Source: Sphingomonas sp. Leaf22 (GTDB taxonomy: Bacteria; Pseudomonadota; Alphaproteobacteria; Sphingomonadales; Sphingomonadaceae). From it: 64,000 nt of DNA. Made by a program: the position numbers and the translations under genes. The notes beneath the pieces are model-generated. The model was given only the letters and a program-made list of their open reading frames with translations. It was not told the origin of the DNA and did not search any database. Each line of letters starts with the position of its first letter. The first letter of the stretch is position 1. The DNA lies in the NCBI RefSeq assembly GCF_001421715.1, contig NZ_LMKP01000041.1, positions 24,816 through 88,815 of the forward strand, given 5' to 3'. Shown here one piece after another: positions 27,679 to 37,199 of this stretch.

Positions 27679-28915
27679 CGGACACCCTCGCGAACTCGGC
27701 GCGGGCGATCGCGCGGTTGTGGACCTCGTCCGGCCCGTCGGCAAAGCGCAGCGTCCGCACCCCGGCCCATGCCGCCGCCAGCGGAAAGTCCTCCGACACG
27801 CCGCCGCCACCATGCGCCTGGATCGCATCGTCGAGGATCGCCAGCGCCATGGTCGGCGCCTGCACCTTGATCATCGCGATCTCGCCCTGTGCCGCCTTGT
27901 TCCCGGCGCGATCCATCATGTCGGCGGCCTTCAGGCACAGCAGCCGCGTCATCTCGATATCGATCCGCGCCCGCGCGACCCGCTGTTCCCAGATCGAATG
28001 ATCGGCGATCCTCTTGCCGAACGCGACGCGCGATTGCAGCCGCTTCGCCATCGCCTCCAGCGCCATCTCCGCAACGCCAATGGTGCGCATGCAGTGATGG
28101 ATACGCCCCGGCCCAAGCCGGCCCTGCGCGATCTCGAACCCGCGTCCCTCGCCCAGCAACAGGTTGCTCGCCGGTACCCGCACCTGGTCCAGCACCACCT
28201 CGCCATGCCCATGCGGGGCATGGTCATAGCCATAGACCGGCAGCATCCGCTCGATCCGCACGCCGGGGGCATCCATCGGCACCAGGATCATGCTCTGCTG
28301 CTGGTGGCGCGGCGCGTCCGGGTCGGTCTTGCCCATCACGATCGCGACCTTGCAACGCGGATCGCCCGTGCCCGACGACCACCATTTGCGCCCGTCGATC
28401 ACATAGTCGTCGCCATCACGGACGATCCGCGTTTCGATATTGGTCGCATCCGACGACGCCACTGCCGGTTCGGTCATCAGGAACGCCGACCGGATCGTGC
28501 CCTCCATCAACGGTCGCAGCCATGCCTCCTTCTGCTCGCGCGTGCCGTAGCGATGCAGCACCTCCATATTGCCGGTGTCGGGAGCCGAACAGTTGAACAC
28601 TTCGCTCGCCCAGTGCCACCGCCCCATCGCCTCGGCACACAGCGCATATTCGAGGTTGGACAATTGCGTACCCTCGAACGCGAAACCCTCATCGACCATC
28701 GGCGCGCCCGAATGCGGCGGCATGAAGAGGTTCCACAGCCCCGCCGCCCGCGCCCGTTCCTTCAGCGGTTCCAGCATCGCCACCGGTGCCCAGCGATCGC
28801 CGCTCGCCACTTCCGTGTGATAGTCATGGTCGGCAGGGGCGACATGCTCGGCCAGAAACACGGTCACACGGTCGCGCCAACGGGTTTCGCGCTCGCTTAG
28901 CGAAAAGTCCAACAT
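27668..28915 (-). CDS. Acyl-CoA dehydrogenase (ACAD10/11-like)
   Basis: A 415-aa FAD-dependent dehydrogenase. It has the [12 protein letters not shown] flavin loop, [13 protein letters not shown], and a C-terminal [31 protein letters not shown] segment of the family, cut here for brevity of quotation into [14 protein letters not shown] and [10 protein letters not shown]. It is the first gene of the dehydrogenase-kinase-SDR operon and overlaps the kinase gene. In ACAD10/11-type systems kinase and dehydrogenase convert 4-hydroxyacyl-CoA to a normal enoyl-CoA. GGGAG lies just before ATG 28915. Confidence 0.9.
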   Translation of the reverse strand: MLDFSLSERETRWRDRVTVFLAEHVAPADHDYHTEVASGDRWAPVAMLEPLKERARAAGLWNLFMPPHSGAPMVDEGFAFEGTQLSNLEYALCAEAMGRWHWASEVFNCSAPDTGNMEVLHRYGTREQKEAWLRPLMEGTIRSAFLMTEPAVASSDATNIETRIVRDGDDYVIDGRKWWSSGTGDPRCKVAIVMGKTDPDAPRHQQQSMILVPMDAPGVRIERMLPVYGYDHAPHGHGEVVLDQVRVPASNLLLGEGRGFEIAQGRLGPGRIHHCMRTIGVAEMALEAMAKRLQSRVAFGKRIADHSIWEQRVARARIDIEMTRLLCLKAADMMDRAGNKAAQGEIAMIKVQAPTMALAILDDAIQAHGGGGVSEDFPLAAAWAGVRTLRFADGPDEVHNRAIARAEFARVSGGR

Positions 28916-28954
28916 CCGTCTCCCGCTGCAACCTGCTTTGATCGATCTAGGCCA

Positions 28955-28970
28955 TACCGCATATTCGGTA
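28955..28970. promoter_or_regulatory. Candidate operator between dehydrogenase and TetR genes
   Basis: A 16-nt inverted repeat, TACCG-catatt-CGGTA, in the divergent gap 28916-29044. TetR-type regulators commonly bind such sites between themselves and a divergent target operon. Assignment is an inference. Confidence 0.4.
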
Positions 28971-29044
28971 AAGCGCCGATGACGTCGCGTACCACAGCGA
29001 AAAATAGGCTTGGGCTCCACACCCGTTCTGCTAGGGTCGCGTCC

Positions 29045-30262
29045 ATGACGACGACGAACGGGGCCACCAAACGCTACCGCGCCAAACGCGACGCCATCCT
29101 TGCGGCGGCGGCGGAGGCGATCAACGAAGCCAGTGCGAAGGGCATGACCTTTGCCGACGTCGCCCGGCGCGTCGGGCTCAACACCACCAGCGTCACCTAT
29201 TATTTCAAGCGCAAGGAAGACCTCGCCGCCGCCGCCTTCGACCATACGCTCGACTGGCTACAGGCGACGCTCGACGAAGCGCTCCGCGAACCCACCCCGC
29301 GGGCCCGCGTCGCGAAGTTTTTGAGCGTCCACTTCAACCGGCAGCGCCGGATCGAGGCGGGCGAGGAACGCCCCGTTGCGATGCTGTCGGACCTGCGCGC
29401 GATGGAGGACCCGTTCAAGGCACGCCTTCTGTCCGGCTGGCGCGACGTGTTTCGCAAGACGCGGACCCTGTGGGGCGACCCGGCCGACCGCACCGCCAAG
29501 GATATCTTCAGCGCCCGCGCCCATGTCCTGCTCGAAAACTGTTTCTGGCTGACCGTCTGGCTCGATCGCTACGAACCCGATCAATATGACCGGGTCGAGG
29601 CGCGATTGATGGACGTGTTCCTGCACGGCATGGCAGGCCCCGGCCAGCGTTGGGCACCGCGACCGCTCGCCCCCGAACAGGCCGATGCCGAACCGGCGCG
29701 CGACGCCTTTTTGCGCGCGGCCACCCGGCTCATCAACGAACTCGGCTATCGCGGTGCATCGGTCCAGCGGATCGCGTCGGAGCTTAACGTGACCAAGGGG
29801 TCGTTCTACCACCATCTCGATGCCAAGGATGATCTGGTCATCGCCTGCTATCGCCGCAGCTTCGACACGATCAGCGCGGCCCAACGTGCCGCCGATCACG
29901 CCGGCGGCAGCCATTGGCAGCGCTTGTCGAGCACGCTTGCGCTGCTGGTCGACGCACAGTTCACGGACCAGGGGCCGTTGTTGCGCACCACCGCCCTATC
30001 CGGACTCCCGCTGACCGTACGACAGGCGATGGTCGACCGCTCCAACCGCATTGCCCGCCGCTTCGCCGGCACGATCAGCGACGGCATCGCCGAAGGCTCG
30101 CTGCGCGCGGTCGACCCGCTGATCGCGGCGCAGGCGCTGATGGCATTGCAGAACGCCGCGTTCGACATGCGTAATTGGGCAGCGACGATGCCGCGCGAAC
30201 GGGCGGTGGGTTTTTATGCGTCGACGGTGATGACCGGGTTGTTTGACGATCCGGTGGTGTAA
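29045..30262 (+). CDS. TetR-type regulator with two HTH domains
   Basis: A 405-aa regulator made of two TetR units in one chain. Unit 1 has its helix-turn-helix at residues ~16-62 ([20 protein letters not shown]); unit 2 at ~222-268 ([19 protein letters not shown]). Each is followed by a helical ligand-binding half (~75-200 and ~270-405). Normal TetR proteins are ~200 aa and dimerise, so this looks like a fused dimer. The two HTHs differ, so the operator need not be symmetrical. It is divergent from the dehydrogenase-kinase-SDR operon and probably controls it. ATG 29045 gives the first HTH with a short lead. Confidence 0.88.
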   Translation: MTTTNGATKRYRAKRDAILAAAAEAINEASAKGMTFADVARRVGLNTTSVTYYFKRKEDLAAAAFDHTLDWLQATLDEALREPTPRARVAKFLSVHFNRQRRIEAGEERPVAMLSDLRAMEDPFKARLLSGWRDVFRKTRTLWGDPADRTAKDIFSARAHVLLENCFWLTVWLDRYEPDQYDRVEARLMDVFLHGMAGPGQRWAPRPLAPEQADAEPARDAFLRAATRLINELGYRGASVQRIASELNVTKGSFYHHLDAKDDLVIACYRRSFDTISAAQRAADHAGGSHWQRLSSTLALLVDAQFTDQGPLLRTTALSGLPLTVRQAMVDRSNRIARRFAGTISDGIAEGSLRAVDPLIAAQALMALQNAAFDMRNWAATMPRERAVGFYASTVMTGLFDDPVV

Positions 30263-30263
30263 C

Positions 30264-30938
30264 CTACCGCCCCAACGCCCGTACCAGCCGGATGCCGAGA
30301 TGGTCGATACCCGGATTGCGTTCCGAGAAGAATTGGCGGTGGCTGAAATGCTCCCACACCGCTTCAACCGCCCAGCGGCGATCGAGGCGAACACCGATCG
30401 ACGCATTGGGATTGAACAATATCTGCGACCCGAACGACGTCCGCCGCCTGTAAATATCGTATCGACGTTGCGCCTCACCGGCTGACAATCCGGGAGCGAA
30501 TGGATCGGGGGTAACGTCATAGCCGTCGATCAGCGTCAGCCCGATCCCGACCTGGCCATATAGCCGGCGCTTCAGGACATGCTGTCGCCATTCGGCACCG
30601 CCGCTGAAAAAGCTCGTTCGCCCTGCCGTGCTGATCTGCGCCTTTGCGGTCAGGCGCGGCTTGAGCAGGATGCGCAGCGGCGCACTGCGATAGGTCAACT
30701 GCACGTCGACGGTGCCATTCTCCTCGAACCCCTCATAAATTTGCCCATCAGGCAGTTCGGGAAGGTCGAAGATCAGCTTGCCGCCGAGCGGATGGAAGTT
30801 CGCTCCATGGCGGAACACGCCGACCGCAAGCTCGGGCGCATCGCGTTGCGGCGGCGGCGCCGGTCGGTCCTGTGCCGAAGCCGTTGTCGAGACAAGCGAC
30901 ATCGCCGCGCTAAACACGTACCGATTTAACCGGTTCAT
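30264..30938 (-). CDS. Acyloxyacyl hydrolase / lipid A 3-O-deacylase (PagL family)
   Basis: An outer-membrane beta-barrel esterase that would remove an acyl chain from lipid A-like molecules. The 224-aa precursor has a signal peptide ending near ASA|Q (residue ~22) and repeated amphipathic strands. The PagL active-site stretch is at the end: WEHFSHRQFF with H197 and S199, then NPGIDHLGIRL. Sphingomonads carry glycosphingolipids rather than normal LPS, so the true substrate is uncertain. It is convergent with the TetR gene, their 3' ends 1 nt apart. Confidence 0.82.
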   Translation of the reverse strand: MNRLNRYVFSAAMSLVSTTASAQDRPAPPPQRDAPELAVGVFRHGANFHPLGGKLIFDLPELPDGQIYEGFEENGTVDVQLTYRSAPLRILLKPRLTAKAQISTAGRTSFFSGGAEWRQHVLKRRLYGQVGIGLTLIDGYDVTPDPFAPGLSAGEAQRRYDIYRRRTSFGSQILFNPNASIGVRLDRRWAVEAVWEHFSHRQFFSERNPGIDHLGIRLVRALGR

Positions 30939-31023
30939 AGGCCACCTGTTGCAGAACGGCGTTCGTTACGCCCTCAAAACCATGTATGATGGCAATATCT
31001 TTTCGTCAAACAGAAAGAATTGT

Positions 31024-31650
31024 ATGTCGGACGTAATGTTATTGCCACTGCGTCAGGCAAAGCTATGCCGCGTTTTCGGTGTCGTTTTTCTGTTGGCGGC
31101 AATGGTCATGCCTTTCGTCATCGTGACAGCCGGCCTGACCCCAGGTGCCAATCCCTATTGCGGTGGCGGCAAGGGCTGCGTGTGGAAAGCACAGCCCAGT
31201 CTCTTGCTGGACGAGGAGACACGGCTGCAAGTCGCGGCCACCGCTACCACGCAGCGGCGCTTCGAATCCTATGCCGCGCGACCCGACATACGGATTGGCC
31301 TGGCGTTGGTGGATGCTGTTGATTCGGTGCCGTTTGGAATGATGATGTTCAGCGTAGGGCTGGCGCTGCGGCGGCTCGGCGGCCCGGTTCAGGACGCGCT
31401 GCTACAGGCGCTGCGCTGGCTGCGCCGGGCATCGGCGGCGGCGATCCTGTGGTCGCTGGCGCAACCGTTGTACGAAACGCTGCTGACGATATTGCTGTCC
31501 CCCGGCACGCCCGCCTGGCCGATGGTTACACCGTCGATCTATCTCGCGAGCATCGCCACCGGGTTGCTATTGGCACTGGCAGCCTATGCCACCATCTGGG
31601 CGCTGGAGGCGACGCTGCGGGCGCAGCGCGACCTTGCCGAGTTCGTCTGA
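31024..31650 (+). CDS. DUF2975-type integral membrane protein
   Basis: A 208-aa protein with four predicted membrane segments (residues ~15-40, ~98-120, ~135-160 and ~175-198), matching DUF2975. A Cys-bearing external loop follows the first segment (NPYCGGGKGCVWKAQ). The function of the family is unknown; members almost always sit next to a small XRE repressor, as here, and may sense an envelope signal. The ATG at 31024 fits a start before the first membrane segment; the ribosome-binding site is weak. Confidence 0.8.
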   Translation: MSDVMLLPLRQAKLCRVFGVVFLLAAMVMPFVIVTAGLTPGANPYCGGGKGCVWKAQPSLLLDEETRLQVAATATTQRRFESYAARPDIRIGLALVDAVDSVPFGMMMFSVGLALRRLGGPVQDALLQALRWLRRASAAAILWSLAQPLYETLLTILLSPGTPAWPMVTPSIYLASIATGLLLALAAYATIWALEATLRAQRDLAEFV

Positions 31651-31889
31651 TGCCAGTGATCGTCCATCTCGACGTGATGCTCGCACGACGCAAGGTTCGC
31701 TCGAAACAGCTGGCCGAAGCGATCGGCATCACTGAATCCAACCTCTCGCTCCTGAAATCGGGCAAGGTGAAGGGGATGCGGTTCGCCACGCTTGCCGCGA
31801 TCTGCCGCTATCTCGAATGCGAACCGGGCGACATCCTCGGCTACGAGTTATCCGACGACGATCTGCGCCCCGACAAGCTGCGGGAATAA
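31650..31889 (+). CDS. XRE-family small transcriptional regulator
   Basis: A 79-aa helix-turn-helix protein (MLARRKVRSKQLAEAIGITE then SNLSLLKSGKVKGMRF, LAAICRYLECEPGDIL), the Cro/C1-type fold with no extra domain. It overlaps the DUF2975 gene by 1 nt (TGATG) and is nearly always found with such a partner, so it probably represses that pair, released by the membrane protein. This is inference from neighbourhood. Confidence 0.9.
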   Translation: MPVIVHLDVMLARRKVRSKQLAEAIGITESNLSLLKSGKVKGMRFATLAAICRYLECEPGDILGYELSDDDLRPDKLRE

Positions 31890-31893
31890 GCGC

Positions 31894-33480
31894 CTACGCC
31901 AACACCCCCCGATATTGCTCGCGCAACGCCGTCTTCCTCAACTTCCCCGTCGCACTGTGCGGCAGCGCGTCGACGAAGATCACGCGGTCGGGTAGCCACC
32001 ATTTGGCAACCTTCGTCGCCAGATGCGCCAGTACCGCTTCGGCCGTCACCTTCGCGCCCGGCCGCTTGACCACCAACAGCACCGGTCGTTCGTCCCAGCG
32101 CGGGTGCGGCACGCCGATCGCCGCCGCCTCCGCCACGCCGGGGCAACCGACTGCGGCATTTTCCAGATCGACCGAACTGATCCATTCGCCGCCCGATTTG
32201 ATGACGTCCTTCGCGCGGTCGGTGATCTGCATCGTGCCGTCGGGGTGCAGCATCGCCACGTCGCCAGTGTCGAACCAGCCATCGGGGGTCAGCGCATCGC
32301 CACTTTCATCGCGGAAATAGCGTTTGAGCACCCATGGGCCACGCACCTGCAACTGCCCCGACGTCTCGCCATCGCGCGGCAGCACCGCGCCCGCTTCATC
32401 GACCGTGCGCAGTTCGACGCCGAACGGCACCTTGCCCTGTCGGCACACCTGATCGACGCGCTGGTCGAAGCTGAGGTCGTCCCAGTCCGCGCCGGCCGCG
32501 CCCATCGTGCCGATCGGCGAGGTTTCGGTCATGCCCCACGCATGGTTGACCCGCACGCCCATCCGCATGATTCGTTCGATCATCGCGCGCGGGGCCGCTG
32601 ATCCGCCGATCGTCACGACCTGCAGATGCTCGGGCGCAGCGCCGGTCGCGTCCATATAATGGAACATCGCGAACCAGACGGTCGGCACACCCGCCGAATG
32701 CGTCACCCGTTCGCGGTTCATCAGGTCGCACAGCACCGCGGGTTCGTTGACGGCGGAAAACACGACCTTCGCCCCAACCGCCGCCGCGGCGAAGGGCAGT
32801 CCCCAGCCGACCGCGTGGAACATCGGCACCACCGGCAGGCACACCGCCCGCTGCGACAGATCGAATTCATCGGGCTGCAACTCGGCGATGGCGTGGAGCA
32901 CGTTCGAGCGGTGCGAATAGATCACGCCCTTCGGATCACCGGTCGTGCCGCTGGTATAGCAGATCATGCAATGGTCGCGCTCGTCGCCCTCGACCCATCC
33001 ATAGTCGCCGGTCTCGGGCGCGATCAGCGCGGCGAAGGAGTCCGGCCCGTCGCCGTCCATCACGATGAAATGATCGATACCGGACAAGCGCGGCTTCATC
33101 CGCTCGATGATCGGCGCAAACGCCGCGTCGTAGAGCAGCACGCGATCGCCGGCATGGTCGGCGATATAGGCCAGTTGGTCGTCGAATAGCCTCGGGTTGA
33201 TGGTATGGATGATCCCGCCCATGCCGATCACGCCATACCACGCGATCAGGTGATGGGCGTGGTTCATCGCCATCGTCGCCACGCGGTCGCCGGGCCGAAT
33301 GCCCAGCCGCTCCAGCGCCTGCGCCAACCGCCGTGCATCGTGCGCGATGCCCGCCCAGTTCGTCCGCGTCTCGGTGCCGTTCGCCCAGCGAGTGACGATC
33401 TCGCGGCCGCCATGCTCGCGCTCGGCATGGTCGAGCAACCGGGGTACTCGAAGTTCGAAATCCTGCATTCCGCCCAGCAC
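31894..33480 (-). CDS. Acyl-CoA synthetase (AlkK-like, AMP-forming)
   Basis: A 528-aa AMP-forming fatty acyl-CoA synthetase, probably for medium-chain acids. It has CYTSGTTGDPKGVIYSH, GWGLPFAAAAVG, the A5 WGMTETSP, DGWFDTGDVAML, the hinge DRAKDVIKSGGEWISS and the catalytic Lys in SATGKLRKTALRE. The start is the GTG at 33480, giving MLGGMQDFELRV, which matches the usual AlkK-type beginning; AGGAG lies 7 nt upstream. It lies downstream of dnaE on the same strand with only 35 nt between. Confidence 0.9.
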   Translation of the reverse strand: MLGGMQDFELRVPRLLDHAEREHGGREIVTRWANGTETRTNWAGIAHDARRLAQALERLGIRPGDRVATMAMNHAHHLIAWYGVIGMGGIIHTINPRLFDDQLAYIADHAGDRVLLYDAAFAPIIERMKPRLSGIDHFIVMDGDGPDSFAALIAPETGDYGWVEGDERDHCMICYTSGTTGDPKGVIYSHRSNVLHAIAELQPDEFDLSQRAVCLPVVPMFHAVGWGLPFAAAAVGAKVVFSAVNEPAVLCDLMNRERVTHSAGVPTVWFAMFHYMDATGAAPEHLQVVTIGGSAAPRAMIERIMRMGVRVNHAWGMTETSPIGTMGAAGADWDDLSFDQRVDQVCRQGKVPFGVELRTVDEAGAVLPRDGETSGQLQVRGPWVLKRYFRDESGDALTPDGWFDTGDVAMLHPDGTMQITDRAKDVIKSGGEWISSVDLENAAVGCPGVAEAAAIGVPHPRWDERPVLLVVKRPGAKVTAEAVLAHLATKVAKWWLPDRVIFVDALPHSATGKLRKTALREQYRGVLA

Positions 33481-33515
33481 GCGCACTCTCCTTCGCGAAC
33501 GGGGCCGTACCGCCC

Positions 33516-36500
33516 CTATCCGACGGCGGCGATCGATGGCTTCACTGTATCGAACGCCGCGCTGGCGACACCTTGCAGCCTGCCGACCCGTTCGGCAAGC
33601 TCACCATCGATCTGGAAATCGCGGCCCAGACATACCCGAGCTTCGATTCCGTCGACAGCAGGGATCGATACCCATATCTCGCCACGGCCGCCGCGCTCGC
33701 CCATGATCAGTCCCGCCAGCGCCGGATAGGCGGCGGCATCGTCGATGGTCAGGTCCAGCCGCAGCCGCACGTCGCGGGCGATCAGGTCGAATGGTTTGAG
33801 CGACTTGACCGTCGCCCGCGCGCTTTCATCCCCCGCGCGACGATCGAGTTCGAGCGTGAACAGGCCGCATCCGCCGACCTTGCCGGCGGCTTCCAGATCG
33901 TTTGCCGGGCCCTCGTCGAAACAGGTCACCGGCACCTGCCCCGTCGCGTCGGACAGCGTCGCCATCATGTACCGCTTGCCGCGTGCCGAGGTCCGCCAGC
34001 GCGCATCCTCGACCAGTGCCGCCACCGTCGCGCCGACCCGGCCGCCTTCCGGCACCGGCGTATCGGCCAGATCGGCGATTTTCCGCGCGCCATGCGCACT
34101 GGCGAGATGAGCGTAGCGATCGAGCGGATGCGCCGAGAAGTAAAAGCCGAACGCGTCCTTTTCCGCCGCGATCGCCTGCGTCAGCGACCAGTGGACGTCG
34201 GGCATCCGGATCGCCGCCTCGGTCGCACCGCTCGCCTCGCCGAACAGGCCGCCCTGCCCGCTCGACCGGTTCGCCTCGGTCCGTTGCGCCGTCGCCATCA
34301 GCGTGTCGGCCAACGCATGGACCCCGGCGCGGTCGAGCGCGATGCAGTCGAACGCCCCGGCCGCCGCCAGCGTCTCGATCTGCCGCTTGTTCAGCAGCTT
34401 GGGATCGACCCGCGTCGCAAAATCGTCGAGCGACTTGTACGGCCCCTTCGCTGCTCGCTCCTCGACCATCAGCTCCATCGCCCGCTCGCCGACGCCCTTC
34501 AGCGCCGACAGCGCATAGCGCACCGCGAGGCCGCCATCGGTTTCCTCGACGCCGAAGGTCGCGTCGCTGGCGTTGATGCAGGGCGGCAGGCATTCGATGC
34601 GCAACCGCTTCATATCGTCGACGAAGATCGCCAGCTTATCGGTCTGCGCATAATCGAACGCCATCGACGCCGCATAGAATTCGTGCGGATGATGCGCCTT
34701 CAGCCACGCCGTCTGATAGGCGAGCAGCGCATAGGCCGCCGCGTGGCTCTTGTTGAACCCATAGCCGGCGAACTTGTCGATCAGGTCGAACAGCTCGTTG
34801 GCCTTGGCCGCCGGGATGCCGTTCATCTCGGCACAGCCCTTCACGAAGATCGAACGCTGCGCGTCCATCTCCGCCTTCACCTTCTTGCCCATCGCGCGCC
34901 GCAGCATGTCCGCGCCGCCGAGCGAATAGCCCGCGAGGATCTGCGCGGCCTGCATCACCTGTTCCTGATAGACGAAGATCCCGTAGGTCTCCTTCAGGAT
35001 CGGTTCGAGCAAGTCGTGGGGATAGATCAGCTCCTCGCGCCCGGCCTTGCGCGCGCCGAACGACGGGATGTTGTCCATCGGTCCCGGCCGGTACAGCGAC
35101 ACCAGCGCGATGATGTCGCCGAAATTACTCGGGCGCACCGCGGTCAGCGTCCGCCGCATCCCTTCCGATTCGAGCTGGAACACGCCGACCGTGTCGCCGC
35201 GCTTCAGCAGGTCATAGGTGGCGACGTCGTCCCACAACAGGCTGTCGAGATCGACAACGATGCCCCGTCGCGCCAGCAATTCCACCGCGAATTTCAGCAC
35301 CGACAGGGTTTTGAGGCCGAGAAAGTCGAACTTTACCAACCCCGCGCCCTCGACATATTTCATATCGAATTGCGTGACCGGCATGTCGGATCGTGGATCG
35401 CGGTACAGCGGGACCAGTTCGCTGAGCGGCCGATCGCCGATCACCACGCCCGCCGCGTGGGTCGAGCTGTGCCGCGGCAACCCCTCCAGCTTCATGGCGA
35501 GGTCGAGCAGCCGCCGGACGTCCTTCTCACCGGTATACTGCTGGTGCAGTTCCGATACGCCGTTGATCGCCCGGTCGAGCGTCCACGGGTCGGTCGGGTG
35601 GTTCGGCACCAGCTTGGCGAGGCGATCGACCTGCCCATAGCTCATCTGCAACACGCGGCCGGTGTCTTTCAGCACCGCGCGCGCCTTCAGCTTACCGAAG
35701 GTGATGATCTGCGCCACCTGATCGCGGCCATATTTCTGCTGGACGTAGCGGATGACCTCGCCGCGCCGCGTTTCGCAGAAATCGATGTCGAAGTCGGGCA
35801 TCGACACGCGTTCGGGGTTCAGGAAGCGTTCGAACAGCAACCCCAGCTTGATCGGGTCGAGGTCGGTGATGGTGAGCGCCCACGCCACCGCCGAACCCGC
35901 GCCCGAACCACGCCCCGGCCCGACCGGAATGTCGTGATCCTTTGCCCATTTGATGAAATCGGCGACGATCAGGAAATAGCCCGGAAACCCCATCTGACAG
36001 ATGACGTCGAGTTCGAAGTCCAGCCGCTCGAAATAGTCCGGAAACTTCGCTTGCAGCTCGGCCTCGGACAGTTCGGGGATGGTGCCCGTCGCCGCCGGCG
36101 TCGGGGCATCTTCCCACGGCGCGGGCGCGTCGACCGCGACTTCGGCCTGGACCATGCCCGCTTCCAGCGCGACGATCTTGCGCAACCGATCGACCAGCCC
36201 GGCGCGCGAATCGACGCGCAGCTTCAGCGCCTCGCCCTCGCGGTCGCCGGCAAGGCTGGGCAGGATCGGCTTGCGCTTGGGGGCCGCTACCGCGCAACGC
36301 TGCGCGACGACCAGCGTATTCGCCAGCGCCTCGGGCAGGTCGGCGAACATTTCCTGCATGACCGCTGCGGGCTTCAGCCATGCCTGCGGCGACGACCGCT
36401 GCCGATCCTCGCTCGCGACATAGCTGGACGAGGCGATGCACAGCATGGCGTCGTGCGCGTCGTGGAAATCGGCGTCGGCGAAGCAGCACGGATTGGTCGC

Positions 36501-37103
36501 GACTAGTGGCAGGTCGCGGGCGTAGGCGAGATCGAGCAACTGTGCCTCGGCCTTTGCCTCGACCGCATCGTCGCGCCGCGCGATCTCGACATACAGCCGG
36601 TCGCCGAACAGTGCCTGCAACCGGTCGGCATAGGCCATCGCTTCGTCGTCGCGCCCGGCCGCGAACAGCCGCGCCAGCGCCCCGTCACCCGCCCCGGTCA
36701 GCGCGACCAGCCCGTCGCTGCGCCCGATCAGCGCATCGATCGGAACATGCGCGGGAATTTCGACCGGCCGGTCGAGATGCGCCATCGACACCAGCGCGCA
36801 CAGATTGTCATAGCCGCGCGCGTCCTGCGCATAGAGCGGCAGCCAGTCGATTTCCGGCTCCTGCAGCTCCGGCACGCCCGGACGCGCGACCGCCAGCAAG
36901 GTGCCGACGACCGGTTGAACGCCCTGATCTTTGCACGCGTCTGAAAACGCCATTGCGGCATAGAGTCCGTTGCGATCGGACAGGCCGGCGGCGGGAAAGC
37001 CCAGCTTGCGCGCGACCTTGGCAATCGCCTTTGGTTCGATTGCGCCCTCCAGCATGGTGTAGGACGAAAAGATACGAAGCGGCACGAACCCGGAATGCGT
37101 CAT
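33516..37103 (-). CDS. dnaE: DNA polymerase III alpha subunit (DnaE1)
   Basis: The replicative DNA polymerase catalytic chain, 1195 aa. Catalytic aspartates D437 and D439 are in MPDFDIDF; GPGRGSGAGSAVAW and FGYGFNKSHAAAYALLAY-type helix-hairpin and beta-binding regions follow, and the OB fold is near the end. The N-terminal PHP domain looks inactive: the family's H-x-H and later His ligands read RIFSSY and LSDRNG here. A Pro/Ala-rich insert at ~320-345 is unusual. The first ATG upstream (37112) gives three more residues; 37103 (MTHSGFVPLRIF) is preferred. Confidence 0.96.
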   Translation of the reverse strand: MTHSGFVPLRIFSSYTMLEGAIEPKAIAKVARKLGFPAAGLSDRNGLYAAMAFSDACKDQGVQPVVGTLLAVARPGVPELQEPEIDWLPLYAQDARGYDNLCALVSMAHLDRPVEIPAHVPIDALIGRSDGLVALTGAGDGALARLFAAGRDDEAMAYADRLQALFGDRLYVEIARRDDAVEAKAEAQLLDLAYARDLPLVATNPCCFADADFHDAHDAMLCIASSSYVASEDRQRSSPQAWLKPAAVMQEMFADLPEALANTLVVAQRCAVAAPKRKPILPSLAGDREGEALKLRVDSRAGLVDRLRKIVALEAGMVQAEVAVDAPAPWEDAPTPAATGTIPELSEAELQAKFPDYFERLDFELDVICQMGFPGYFLIVADFIKWAKDHDIPVGPGRGSGAGSAVAWALTITDLDPIKLGLLFERFLNPERVSMPDFDIDFCETRRGEVIRYVQQKYGRDQVAQIITFGKLKARAVLKDTGRVLQMSYGQVDRLAKLVPNHPTDPWTLDRAINGVSELHQQYTGEKDVRRLLDLAMKLEGLPRHSSTHAAGVVIGDRPLSELVPLYRDPRSDMPVTQFDMKYVEGAGLVKFDFLGLKTLSVLKFAVELLARRGIVVDLDSLLWDDVATYDLLKRGDTVGVFQLESEGMRRTLTAVRPSNFGDIIALVSLYRPGPMDNIPSFGARKAGREELIYPHDLLEPILKETYGIFVYQEQVMQAAQILAGYSLGGADMLRRAMGKKVKAEMDAQRSIFVKGCAEMNGIPAAKANELFDLIDKFAGYGFNKSHAAAYALLAYQTAWLKAHHPHEFYAASMAFDYAQTDKLAIFVDDMKRLRIECLPPCINASDATFGVEETDGGLAVRYALSALKGVGERAMELMVEERAAKGPYKSLDDFATRVDPKLLNKRQIETLAAAGAFDCIALDRAGVHALADTLMATAQRTEANRSSGQGGLFGEASGATEAAIRMPDVHWSLTQAIAAEKDAFGFYFSAHPLDRYAHLASAHGARKIADLADTPVPEGGRVGATVAALVEDARWRTSARGKRYMMATLSDATGQVPVTCFDEGPANDLEAAGKVGGCGLFTLELDRRAGDESARATVKSLKPFDLIARDVRLRLDLTIDDAAAYPALAGLIMGERGGRGEIWVSIPAVDGIEARVCLGRDFQIDGELAERVGRLQGVASAAFDTVKPSIAAVG

Positions 37104-37199
37104 CCGATGCACCTAACCATCGCCGGCTGATTCGACCAGTGCGGCGGACACGGAACCATGACGAACCGCGTCCGTTCGGCGCGGCAACAGGAGGACCGC

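Noticed and set aside
33573..36506. A 977-codon open frame on the + strand opposite dnaE
   Set aside because: Its translation is Arg/Gln/His-rich with no domain and it is the exact shadow of the dnaE reading frame; GC-rich genes often leave such frames open.
37104..37199. GAAC-N6-GAAC, resembling an SOS (LexA) box near dnaE
   Set aside because: The alphaproteobacterial box needs N7 spacing (GAAC-N7-GAAC or its reverse); here it is N6, and replicative dnaE is not normally SOS controlled.
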